Positions 53,636 through 64,000 of a stretch of 64,000 bases of DNA are shown here, piece by piece. Source of the DNA: Toxoplasma gondii ME49 (taxonomy: Eukaryota; Apicomplexa; Conoidasida; Eucoccidiorida; Sarcocystidae); assembly GCF_000006565.2 (NCBI RefSeq), contig NC_031480.1:3197529-3261528 (forward strand), written 5' to 3'. The translations under genes were made by a program, and so were the position numbers. The notes below the pieces were generated by a model. The model saw only the letters and a list, made by a program, of their open reading frames with translations. It was not told the DNA's origin and made no database searches. Every line of letters starts with the position of its first letter. Position 1 is the first letter of the stretch.

Positions 53636-56600
53636 CTAACGGGAGAGTAGAACGGGTGCAACAAAGCGAATTTCACAAAAATCTTCTTCGGCAAGTTTTC
53701 CCACTGTGCTGGCGGGAATCACGACGTCCCTTTACGTTCTGAGATGACGAGAAGTCAGAATACAACACACCTTGAATGAAAAGCACTGCCTGTTCCCGTT
53801 GCCGTTGGCACAGCCGCATAAGGAACCCATCCTCATCTTCATTCGAAGACAGGGTCTCGGCACATGCCTTCCCACATACCTTACCAATAAGGTCGGGCTG
53901 TCGTCTGGTAAGTCTGAGAACCATATCTAGTGGAAGGTTTCTAGATATCTTGTAGTTCGTACGATTCTGGAAATCCTCTTTAGCTTGCGAGTCCTCTGAT
54001 ACCTGAGACGCGGAAACCTCCATTTCAAACGTCTGTAGCGCGGCACACGAGTGGCCGTACACAGAACGCATGACGCTGGCACTGCTCCTGAAGTGTTGCT
54101 GTTGAAGATGACTGCCGGCTCCTGAGTCAACACCAGGTACCACAGAAGATAAGGGACTGCCTCGTAATACTTGCTCCTCGTAACACTGTAGGAGGACTCG
54201 TCTTACTATGAAACAGACTTACTAATTTTCTTTGCCAGTTGTTCAGCTGCAGTTTCGAAGTCTTTTTCATGGACTACGTCAAACCTGAGAGAGAAATAGA
54301 ACACAAGGACAAAAGAAGAGTTAGGATCGGCAGATTAGTGCGCACGTCTGTGGTCGGCTTCTTTTAGCCCCCGTAGATGGATTAGACAGGGGAGGAGAAA
54401 GAGCAGCTCACTTCTTTCGATGTAGAACAGTGCGGTACCACGAGGGTACGAACAGAATGGGCCTGCATAGAGCGTCCGATTTACCAGCCAACGCTGATGG
54501 CTTGTCTTTTGTGCCTGTTGGCAACTCTAGAGCTGTCAACCAGCTGGCGATTTCTTCCGATGACCTGCCGATCGCCTGCAAATGCCACGCAGAAAAGAAA
54601 TCAGAAACTGACGCAGAGACGACAATGGTCATGCTCATGCTTGTACAAACTTGTAACGGACGTATTTACATACTCACGAACCATATCGTACCTCACGGGT
54701 CTCGACATTTCTGCTATCCTCGCTCTTGCCGGCATCCTTGTGTACTCCGTCTCTTGAGTCCAGTTCACGGGCCGTCATGCTTCCGAGTGTCTTCATTTGA
54801 TCCTCAACCGCCATTCCCGAGATGCTGGAGTATACATGCTCGGGGAGCTGCAGAAATTCAGTGGCTCAGAAGACAGAACCGGCAAATCAGAAACACTGCA
54901 TAGCAACCATCGGCGGCGACGTGGTTAAATCTGTATCACCTACGTTGGTCCATAAGTGCACCTGATGGCGCCACTTGCTGAGCAGATCTCTCCATTGCTT
55001 GACACTGAGATTCTGCAAACAGACAAGACATTTTACCCACATACATTATTGTGCATCACTCACGCCCAAAATAGATCTTGGACTGTCAAATTTGAGAGAG
55101 CGCTTGAAAGTCCGCTTTTTTGCGTTGCCTTTCACATGTCTACCTCACTCGGTATTGGAAGACCATCTTTGCTACGTATCTGCTCTAAAAGTGGCTCCTA
55201 CATTCATGAAGCAAATATAGGATTAGCGATTCAATACAGTCGACTCTCCCCCATACGGACCTGGGCTGAACGCGGCGTCACAGGGTGCCATGTGGTCCGG
55301 CATAGTGGCGACCTCTTTTCCCGAGGAACTGCTCGAACGTATCTTTGATAACCCTCAGACCGTTTTGTGTGGAGAATATCCGCGTCGCGCTTTGATATCT
55401 GAAGAGGAGTCAGCACTTTGTCCTTCGACCGCTGGAAATGCTGTGGGCCTGAGGATTCCTTGGCAGAGGACTGAGAAACACCCACACGCACGGATGAGCA
55501 TACGTTGGCCACAGCTACACGTCCCATGTTTCGTGCACCCTCTACCACCATTCAGAGGTTCATGGGCTGCGTCCTTACTTGAGATCTTGTTTCATGCATT
55601 TTGTTCATCCCCTTGAATGACGGCGGCATATCGAGGGCGTTGCCTTGATACTCATTGTTTGAGTTACTGCCAGAGAAATACACCGGTGCCTCTGCACGTC
55701 GCTGGCGTACGTCCGCTGACAGCAGAGGCTGCGGTCCAGTGCGCGAGCAACGCGGATTCCTACTCACCCCGATGTTTTCCCGTTGAATCTGGCGGTGTGC
55801 AGAGCCCTCCCTATGCCTTTGTTCGGCGAAATCGCTCTGTACGTGCCCTATACACTCCCTCATGTCGGTGTGGCGGGACCGATGAATGTTTTCAGAGCAG
55901 GAAGGCACTCGAGAGGGGTCAGCTTCCCGGGAAGTCCGCACCGAAGAGCCAAACCCTTCCGGTAAAAACCTCTTTTGTCCTCCAGGATGCCCTGTCGGAC
56001 GGGTTCCACTATGCTGTTGGCCGTGTTTTGGCGGCGGCAAATCGGTTGCATGCAGATGGTGGCCATACTGCTCCAGATTTTCAGAAAAGTCGTCCGGTCT
56101 GGAACGTTTGCACAACGCCTGCCACTGTTGGCCACGCTGCAGGGGAGGTTGCCTGAGCTGTCTCTGCTGGTTGCTCCCTTCGGGCGAGGGTGGAACAAAT
56201 GCGGCGTAGCTGCATGGAGAGCAGTTGCGATCTCGATCTAGGAAACGATCTGGGAAACGTGACGGGGGGACGGGAGGCGAACCTCGAAAGGGAGGTCGCG
56301 AAGACCAGCCCATCGTGGCTGCCGAGGGGCGAATTGCGAGGAACTGCAAATGGTCAGTGCAAGCGCTACGAAAGAAACGAGGAAGAGACACTCACCGCGC
56401 CAATCTCAGGCTTTCTCTTGCCACGTAATTTGATGCCTTTTTTGCCTCTTGCCGGGGTATCAGAACAGGCAGACCAACACACACCCGCCCGGACATCCGC
56501 ACAAAGACTACACTGCTGCCAGTCAACACAGTTCAATTCCAATCGGCATTCACGGAGCCTTGTTGTGGCAGAAGACTCAGATTCGGACGAAAGGAGCTCT

Positions 56601-56773
56601 GACTGCGGAGTAAAGCGGTCCAATGGTCCTCACATCGACACTGGACATCCGACGCTTTGCGACACAGTCGATCAGTCGATTCGAGGTAAAAACAACACAC
56701 ATCCTCCAAACAAACCATTCACAGTTTCTCGGCAATGTCGGACAACAAAAGGCGTGTTTTTGTCGGTTTTCAT
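53636..56773 (-). CDS. SLBP-like (histone mRNA hairpin-binding) half-domain protein, otherwise unknown
   Basis: Resolved exons are 56602-56396, 56343-55579, 55539-55261, 55197-55144, 55082-55064, 55012-54962, 54930-54908, 54847-54692, 54575-54412, 54284-54223, 54121-53771 and 53703-53636, all in phase. A first exon at 56773-56723 starting at an ATG is tentative. Exons as small as 19 and 23 nt occur. Introns within the resolved part are 31-127 nt. The segment 'EGYQRYVRAVPREKRSP' followed by 'HPVTPRSAQ' closely resembles the first half of the SLBP RNA-binding domain (Y..Y...VP+..R....HP.TP). The second half of that domain (SKR.W...WR..LH) is not visible in the next exons. The rest is Gln/Ser/Arg-rich with 'NLPLDMVLRLTRRQPDLIG' near the C-terminus. 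SLBP identity is therefore partial. The stop (53638-53636) lies 15 nt from the stop of the convergent CPW-WPC gene. Confidence 0.55.
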
Positions 56774-58270
56774 GTCCTGGACTCGGGAGATTTTAGCAAA
56801 GGCATGAACTGCATGCACCGTTGACGCAAAGAACCTTGAGCAAACAACACAACCCTCGTGCAGGCACTGTTTCTGTCAGAAAAAAATATTTTCATTTTCG
56901 CACACCGGAGAACCTTCCGTCGCTACTTTCCAGCTGTATTCATCGTTGTCCTTCCAGCGGTTGATAGAACGGAAAATAACTATATCGCGTGCATGCGACG
57001 CGGCCGTCAGAGACTTCGTCCCGACGCTGTTGCGATGTGTCGCACTGTGATTTGGCAGATTGCAAGTGAGCTGAAAGCGCAGAACACACGCTCCCTGCGT
57101 GCTTTTACACCTCTGTCACGCATGGCCGGTTTCTAGTTCCTTAGCTGCATACATCCAGAAAGGTATGGAAACGAAGCATAGCCACCGTATACGGACCTAA
57201 TTCAAGATACAGTATCACGCTGTTTCTGCTTCCTTGCCAAAGGCAAAATTGAACCGTACGCTCATCCGCACTCAAGTAGTAGTATCGTGGATACGGAACA
57301 GATCGAAGATCACACATATCAATTTCAGAAAGCAATCGTACATCATTTTCTCGCCTCGATTGCCCGAAATGGCATTCAAATGTTCATCGAGAGCGTAGTA
57401 GATAAATTGTTTTCTTGGTGGTACGTATTTTCGGAGGCGTCAGTGCTTGAGCCGTTTGCTTTGCCCCGTTTTCTTAGGAACAGACGCGTTGCAAATCCCG
57501 AAACTCAGAAGAGCGCAGTCCTAAGTACACTATGCTGGTTCTATACAGTCTCCTGCTTCGCAGAAAAACGTGTCGAAATCTGAACTAAATAAACAGCAGA
57601 TCATGATCGGTGTCTGCAGCTTTACAACAAAACACGGACAGCGTCAGAGTTCAGCCAGTGTGCCGAAGAACTTGCAGCACCCACTGTGGCGCCAAACTGA
57701 CAAATATATAGAATTACATATAGATTGTCAAACACCTGTCTTCCTGCACGGTTCTTTCGTGTTTCTCCCTCGCATCGCAAACGCGTGCTGTAGTGTACGT
57801 ACACGCGAGTCACACGAAGATCGATGTCGCTTGTAAATGCGTGTTGACCTATACTGCGTGCACGTCGTGAACTGCACAAAAAGGTTCATTTGCGTAGTCC
57901 AAGCGTGGTCTTAGGGCGGCCCTTAAAAAGCTTGCACGCGTTTCGCATGCCACATTCGTGGACTAGGAAACCCGCAAAGAAACACTAAGCTCGTCAGCCG
58001 GCACAGTGGGCGACGGGCTGCCAGAAAACCCGCGGGACCCCCTATAGTGAAGCTCCATAGATTCTCCAAAAAGCATTCCTCCTGTCTAGCGCGAAGCAAG
58101 CGCTTTCCGCAGATTTGATTGCAAGACAAACCTTAGCCAGCGGAAAGTGCAATCCCAGTGCAGCGACATGCAGAGCGACAGTGACCAGACACGAGCTTGA
58201 GAAACTGACACACTCTCGCATAAGAGACGCAGCTCTCCTGCGCCGGGGCAATTCGTTTGTCTCGAGCGAC
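56774..58270. other. Intergenic region with unassigned open segments
   Basis: It lies upstream of the SLBP-like gene and downstream of the symplekin-like gene, both on the minus strand. Open segments of ordinary composition occur at 57287-57583 (plus, no ATG) and 57141-57335 (minus), but I found no in-phase splice partners. One or more small tiny-intron genes could be hidden here. Confidence 0.35.
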
Positions 58271-61200
58271 CTAGTTTGTCAAACCTAGAAGAACTCGCAG
58301 GTAATGTGGACACGATCGACGGGCCTGAAGAACAGCAGAGAGATTCACGGGCACGAACTCAGGTCGCAAAGTGCACGCATGCACTCAGGACCCACCGGGG
58401 AATTCTCAAGGGCCGCAGGCATCGAAATCTGAAGCCACGACCGCAGACACACCAGCTGGCGAAATTGTCTGTAGTTTCCATTCTGCGGGCCTCTACGAAG
58501 AAGCTAAAAATACCTAATTTTGCCTTCTGACCTCTTCAGGCCCGATGCCATTTTGCATGCTCCAAAGTTACCTGGTCGTCTTGGTAGAGGAATGTCGAGA
58601 TGTCGGCAGTGACCGGGTGCCGCTGCTGGAGATGCTGGAGGAGGTCTCTGGTTCTGTCTCTGAGTACACATACGGGTGGGGAGACGGTAGCGAAACCTCG
58701 CAGAGAAATGGACGTGACGCGCAGCGACCGCCCGACACTACACACGCGTAAACCTCCTTAGGCATACGCACATCGTGACCCTTCGCTGGAGTGAGAGACC
58801 GCGCGCCGGGTAAATGAAAACGGATGAAAGATCCGCAAAAACTGCATCGTACGTTTTTGCCTCCCCTTCCTCTCCACTCTCTCTCGCACGCAGGAGGATC
58901 CGCCACAATAAAAAAACGGATGCCGTTTTTCTTCGTTTCCCAGTCCCTGCATCTCTCTCCAGGATTCACCTGTCGTGTCTGCTTCTCTTGTCCTCTTCGC
59001 TTCCTCTCTGGGAGAGTTCCCGTCCTCTTTGCCCCCTCTGTTCGAGTCTTACTCGGGGAGGACGAGAATCATTCTCACAAGCAGGTCCTTCCGCTCCGCC
59101 CACAGAATCGACGTCGCCATGACGAAGCCTTTCCACAAACTGCGATTCGTCCAGATCTAACAACGTACAAGTTCACAGACTAAGCGGTTCGGTTCATGTT
59201 CTCTGTGCCGCGGAACTCGAGTCCTGTTCTCGAATGTCGCTGTTCCACTGGACGTGTCCAAACTACACGCACAAGACCGGAAAAACCGGTTTCTTGACAT
59301 ATCGATACAAGACGGAAATCAAAGCTACTCATACAGCACGGCCACACCAGGGCCGCGTAACTCAGAAACACAGTCGCCGGAGCAAACCGAACTCCTCCAG
59401 CGCTTTGTACCTACTTGAGCGGAGTTCTCTATCACAGCTTGTACCGTTACATGCAAAAACACGACGTTGTTTCTCCGTTGCTCTCATGTCTTCACACTGG
59501 AGTAACTCAAATCGGGAGAGAAACGGCACATGGGGTTGGAAACAAAAGGATGTTTCCTTCGACAGCAGGCAGCCGCTTTTTCAGAGGTCACCGGAACTAA
59601 AGAGCAGCACCCCTAGCCACAGAGTCAATCTGCGATTCTGCGAAAACGCGCATACAGCGAAAAAAAAACTCCCCACCTTCCTTCGGACGAGAGCGGGCAT
59701 GACTGTGCCTGCCACGAATTCGCGGAGAGACGGAATGTTCTGAGCCACCTGGCACAGCTGAGAACACAGAAAAGCAGCCAAAACGCAGACCCGCAAGCCA
59801 CCGAGAGTGTTCAGCCTCCCCGACAACAGAAGAGTCGCTTCATCACCCCCTATGAATGAAGAGTTGCCCCTCTCAGTCTCTCGCTGCTTCTTTCTTTATC
59901 TGCTTGTTTCGTTCGTCGTTTCCCTCTTCCTAGGTTCTTCCTTCCTGTCTGCTTCAGACGCTCTGTGCATTTTCCTCTCTGCCTTCCTTCCCTGATCTGT
60001 CTCCTCCTCTTTGTTTCTTTCTCTCTCTCTGAGGTTCTGCACGTGGTGCCTTTTCTTACTCTATGGCTGTCGTTTGTTTTGCGTCCCTGTTTATGCGTTC
60101 CAGCAGTTCTGTTCCGACTCGATCCTGTCTGAGTCGAACTGCGTCTGTCTCTGCCGATGCCCTGCGATCCAGGTCTCTCTCTCTCTTCCATGTTCTGGCC
60201 TGTTTACGCACTCTTTGTCCTCATTTTTACTTTAGGAGGTGAGTAAAAACCGCTTACGAGGCGCCCGAAGATGACCGAGATAGGCTGGGAATCGTCGTCG
60301 GCGATTCGCTGGCACGTGGTGGCGATGACCTGAGACGCCAGCAAGCAGCGAAACAAAAAACGCACTTCTCCTGAGCGAAAAATAGGCAACTTGAAATGGT
60401 TTTTTGACGGCAAACAAAGGCAACTCCCACTCAGAGACGAACCGGCTAAAACGGACCCTGCGGCCACAGCGACGACGCGAGGCAACGCTCTGTTTTGAGC
60501 GAGGAATGGTCCGTGGAAATGCGCCACAGAAAAAACCTATAAGCAATCCTGTCTGAGAGATGACGACTCTCAGGCGGGTGGAACTGATCAAACTCGCATC
60601 TGAGGAGACACAGACAGAGCACGGAGCACCACCACGAAAGCTGGACACGAGCCTCACATCTGATCGCTGTTCGGGAGAGGATGCCTGTCGGTCCACAGGA
60701 AGATACACAAGCGTAGTTCCCAGCCATGACGACTATGACAGCTCATATAGGAAGACGCAGGGCAACTCTGAAACGCGGTTGCTTTTGCGTTTTAGAGAGA
60801 GGACAACCTACATCGATTGGAAAAATCTCAGTCGGTGACTCCGCTCGGCTCGTGCACCCCGTCAAGTCGAGGCAGAAGTCTAGCACTGTCGTCTGCTTCT
60901 TTCGTTGCTGGCCTACGAGACAGAAGAATTCGAGACCGAAGGAGACTTGAGACACAAACACAAATGAAATAGGGAGCAAATGGCGAGAGGCGAACATACG
61001 AAAGCAAGTGAAAACAAGAAAAAGAAATACAGACGGAAGGGAAGGTGAGGAGAGAGAGATCGACAGAGAGAGAGAGAGAAACAATGTTGAGATCGAAGGT
61101 GAAGTACGGAAGTGGCGGTACATTTCCGGCGCACAAAAAGAAGGAACAAATGGCTCATGCACTTCGAGGAAGCGTAGAGAGTGCTTAGAGATGAGCTGGC

Positions 61201-62359
61201 CAGCAGTAGCGAGAGAGATTTCAAGGCGCGAGAGCAGTCGAGTCCCCCGCGGGGACCGGAAACACAAAAGAGTTGACAAAATGGAACTGAAGTCAGGAAA
61301 CTCCAGAAAGATTGGAGCTGTAAACTTACTTGTAGTGCATGGAAGATTGTAGAGCAACATGAGAATGTCTTCTGGCGGCATCACAGAGCGTCCCGGATAA
61401 GCTTTCTGTTGGAGTTCGAGAGGAATTGTCAACAGTCGCTTCAGAGCTGTTTTCATCTGCGTCTCACTGAACTCGCCGAAAATAAATTTCGGCAGAAGAA
61501 CGGCTAGCTGAGCTCTGCACACCAAGCAACACCGAAGATGAATACACTCTTTTGATCCATGTTTCCACTTGTGAAATAGAGAAAAAACAAAATGCCCTTG
61601 TCCCCCCGTTGTCTCCGTCGTTGTCGCTTCCCAACACTCTCCGCTGTCCAAAACTTCAGCCAAGGGATGACTCTCTGGACCGGGGGCGCGCAGTCGCCAG
61701 CTTGACATGCGGCAAACATGGCGCCGACATAAGCAAGTGACACAGGGGCAGAGATATCCGACTGCGTTTGACCACTGTTTCTGTTTCTCCCGTCTCTTTG
61801 TCTCCTTATCTGTCACCCTGCACACACAGAGACCTTTCGGTCTTCGTCTTCCTCACTCGTACAGTGGAGTCTCTCCGTCTTTTCGTTTCCCTCCCCGCGA
61901 GTATCCTCTGCTTCTCTCCGCCCCGCTAGCTGCCGCTCTCCTCTGACTGCTGTTGCATGCGCGGTGACTTGCTTCAGAAGTCTTGCTCGTAGATACAGCT
62001 TTCTCCTTGCAACTACCCACAGACCGCTCTGTTCCTTCTGTTTCCCCTTTTTTTCTTCTCTTTCGCGCGCACCGGTCAAAGAAGGCGACAAGCGGAAGCG
62101 CGAGTCGGAGTGCACTGGCTCTTCTCCGTTGCTCTGCCTCTCTCTCTCTCTCTCCAGTTCCGGTTGTCTCTCCAGCTTCACATGTCTCTCCCGGTTCTCT
62201 TCTCGCCTTTTCGCTCTCTCGCTCCCCTTCAGCTAGAGCCCACACAGCAGCGACAAGAGCAGGCAGGTGCTCTAAGTCTTGCTCTGGATTCGCAAAGGCG
62301 AAGGCGACACAGTGCTCGATGAGGAGCAGCGCGAGAGGCTCGTGTTCTGGTTCCGAAAA
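58271..62359 (-). CDS. Symplekin-like mRNA 3'-end-processing scaffold, C-terminal part
   Basis: Symplekin (yeast Pta1) scaffolds the nuclear cleavage/polyadenylation machinery. Exons on the minus strand, in gene order: one starting 62359 ('FSEPEHEPLALLLIEHCVAF'); 61514-61330 ('AVLLPKFIFGEFSETQMKTA', 'PPEDILMLLYNLP'); one ending 60258 ('VIATTCQRIADDDSQPISVI'); 59748-59677 ('VAQNIPSLREFVAGTVMPAL'); 59156-59053 ('IWTNRSLWKGFVMATSIL', 'LVRMILVLPE'); 58659-58572; and 58324-58271 (terminal, tentative). These follow the order of the symplekin C-terminal domain: RLL...PxELL, then ACxxxxxxxxxxVxxxL, then PxLxxFVxxxVxxxLVxK, then IWxxxxLWKGFV. Phase is kept from 59156 to the stop. Introns here are 247-520 nt. 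The N-terminal part lies to the right, partly beyond the window. Confidence 0.7.
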
Positions 62360-64000
62360 CTGCAAACGCGAAAACAAAAATCCACAGTCGCTGTTGAAAG
62401 TCCTTCACAAAACGCGCTCGATTTCCTGTCAACTGTTTCCACCCTCCGTTGTGGAGAGGCGCACGCATGCACAGAGACAGAGGTCGACATGAAGAGCGAG
62501 ACAGAGAGAAAGAGAGATACCGACAGAGAGATTCGGAGACACAGAGAGACGCGTACGACGAGGTGAGGTAGACAGGGGGGGGGGGGGGAAACTTCCCCAT
62601 GGGGATAGAGACTGAGAACAGAAGCTCCCGATGATGCGTTTAGAAAGATAGGTCGCAAGAGATTCAGAGAGTTGGACAGAGAGAGACAGACAAGCATATC
62701 GACGCAGATAGAGATAGATGGATACAGACCGACAGAGACACAGAGAGAAAAAACGCACCGACACAGAAGGTCACATAGCGATGGAAAGCTAATGAGGAAA
62801 GAGGCGGGGAAATACGAAGAGAGACGGAGACAGAATTGCTGCAACACACACTTCGTATGAACTTTGCGTCCACCAGAGAGTGCGTTGTACACAAATTGCG
62901 TTTGTCTCGACCGACATCTGCAGGCGAGAAAACGCTGTGGACATCCCGGAACAGTGGAGCGTTCGCGGCGAAAATATGCACAGGGGGGAAACGTTATGCA
63001 AAGCTAAACAGACACGCACTTGAAATCAATAGCAGCGAGGCGGCGAGAAAAGTTGAACAGAAAGAAACAGAAACCGCCAACAGGGGCGTCTCTGCACGGA
63101 AACGGAAACCGGCGAAACCTACCTGCAGCAGTCTGACGTATTCGGGGTGACAAGCTGGGGAGACTTGGGTGATACACTGCAAATAAAAATGCCACAGATC
63201 TCCAACCTTCAATCAGATCGTTGTTTCCGACCCTCTCTGGTGTGGGATTCCTTTCTTCCTATCTCCTCGCTTTATGTTTCGCCGCCTTCGTTCGCTGGAG
63301 TTTTCTTCCGAAAGAAGGCGACACGGTTTCTGCTCCACCGCGGCGGCTACAGAACGCTGGCAATTGTGTTAGGTTCCCGTGGCTGCGCAGTAGATCTTCT
63401 GTTTGAGAAACGACTTCCATTTGTTTGCTGCTCATTTTCGGCGTCGCAGCTGCTCTGCAGAGAAGCTCTTCCTGCTTCAGGAAGAAGCTCGACAGCCTCC
63501 GAGAGCACTCTCAAAACGAAGGCGCAAGAGAAAGCGCCGGAGCAACTCCCTTGACGAAGGACGAAACGCCGTAATGGGAACGCAAGAGTGTCAAACATGT
63601 TCTCCTTTCGTCCGCCCGAGTTTGACAGGGGAGGGGCGAAAGAAGACGACAAACCCAGAAAAGACAACAAGAGAGAGGGCAGACACGAGAGAAGAGCAGA
63701 GGATCGTCGGTTCCACAGAATGCCTTCTCACGAAGGAAGACGAGTTCACCTCGACAGCCTTGGCTGTACGTTTCAGACAACAGCAGCGCTGCATTTGAAG
63801 GAAACGCATGCGCCAGATCACGACAACACAAACGTCCTAATTGGCTACGCTGTGACGAAAAGGCCATGCACCAATCTGAAACAGACAGGCAGGGGAGTCT
63901 GAGATCGTTCTTCGCGCAGCGTTGAATCCGAGTGCACACCCAAGACCAAATCAACAGAGGTTGCCACACAAGGGTGCAGCAAAGCCGAGAGAAACGAATG
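62360..64000. other. Probable upstream exons and introns of the symplekin-like gene
   Basis: Minus-strand open segments with good donors occur, for example one ending at 63124 ('DLWHFYLQCITQVSPACHPE') followed by GTAGGT. They could be earlier symplekin exons, but I could not join them in phase. CT/GA-rich microsatellite-like DNA separates them. Confidence 0.4.
62575..62588. repeat. G14 homopolymer
   Basis: Fourteen consecutive G on the plus strand, probably within an intron of the symplekin-like gene. Confidence 0.9.

Noticed and set aside
56190..56807. Plus-strand frame of 205 codons
   Set aside because: It overlaps minus-strand exons of the SLBP-like gene that join in phase through a 52-nt intron; no plus-strand splice support.

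Overview
The window is nuclear DNA of a coccidian apicomplexan, most likely the Toxoplasma/Neospora/Hammondia group. The evidence is: spliced genes on both strands, very long proteins full of Ser, Glu/Arg and Ala low-complexity inserts, many TA/TATG microsatellites in introns and intergenic DNA, and repeated TGCATGC motifs in an intergenic region. I saw no bacterial-style operons, phage, IS elements, CRISPR arrays, rRNA or tRNA genes. Gene models were built by hand from GT-AG (one GC-AG) boundaries, reading phase and family motifs.

Left and middle part (1-46.8 kb), 'ordinary' coccidian genes with introns of roughly 280-860 nt: a partial RBBP4/7-type histone-binding WD40 gene (minus); a GEX1/KAR5 nuclear-fusion protein (plus, 7.1-12.0 kb); a family-3 O-methyltransferase (minus, 15.5-18.3 kb); a giant intronless TrhO-type rhodanese (minus, 19.1-24.2 kb); a giant YheT/ABHD-type alpha/beta hydrolase (plus, 26.8-35.2 kb); a gene-poor 5-kb convergent gap (35.2-40.3 kb); and a divergent importin-alpha-like armadillo protein (minus, 40.3-46.8 kb).

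Right part (47-57 kb) changes character. Genes are packed closely and broken by tiny introns, mostly 31-67 nt. They are: a candidate plus-strand gene (47.4-48.1 kb); a 271-residue protein with two PGYxGxxP motifs like those of ciliary microtubule inner proteins (minus, 48.7-50.0 kb); a secreted five-domain CPW-WPC protein with 14 introns of 41-64 nt (plus, 51.2-53.6 kb); and a gene with the first half of an SLBP-like histone-hairpin-binding domain (minus, 53.6-56.8 kb). The last two end tail to tail with 15 nt between their stop codons.

The right edge holds the C-terminal part of a symplekin-like mRNA 3'-end-processing scaffold (minus, from 58.3 kb). GEX1 and CPW-WPC proteins, and possibly the PGYxGxxP protein, belong to families linked to gametes or zygotes/ookinetes in other apicomplexans, so part of the window may be expressed in sexual stages (inference).
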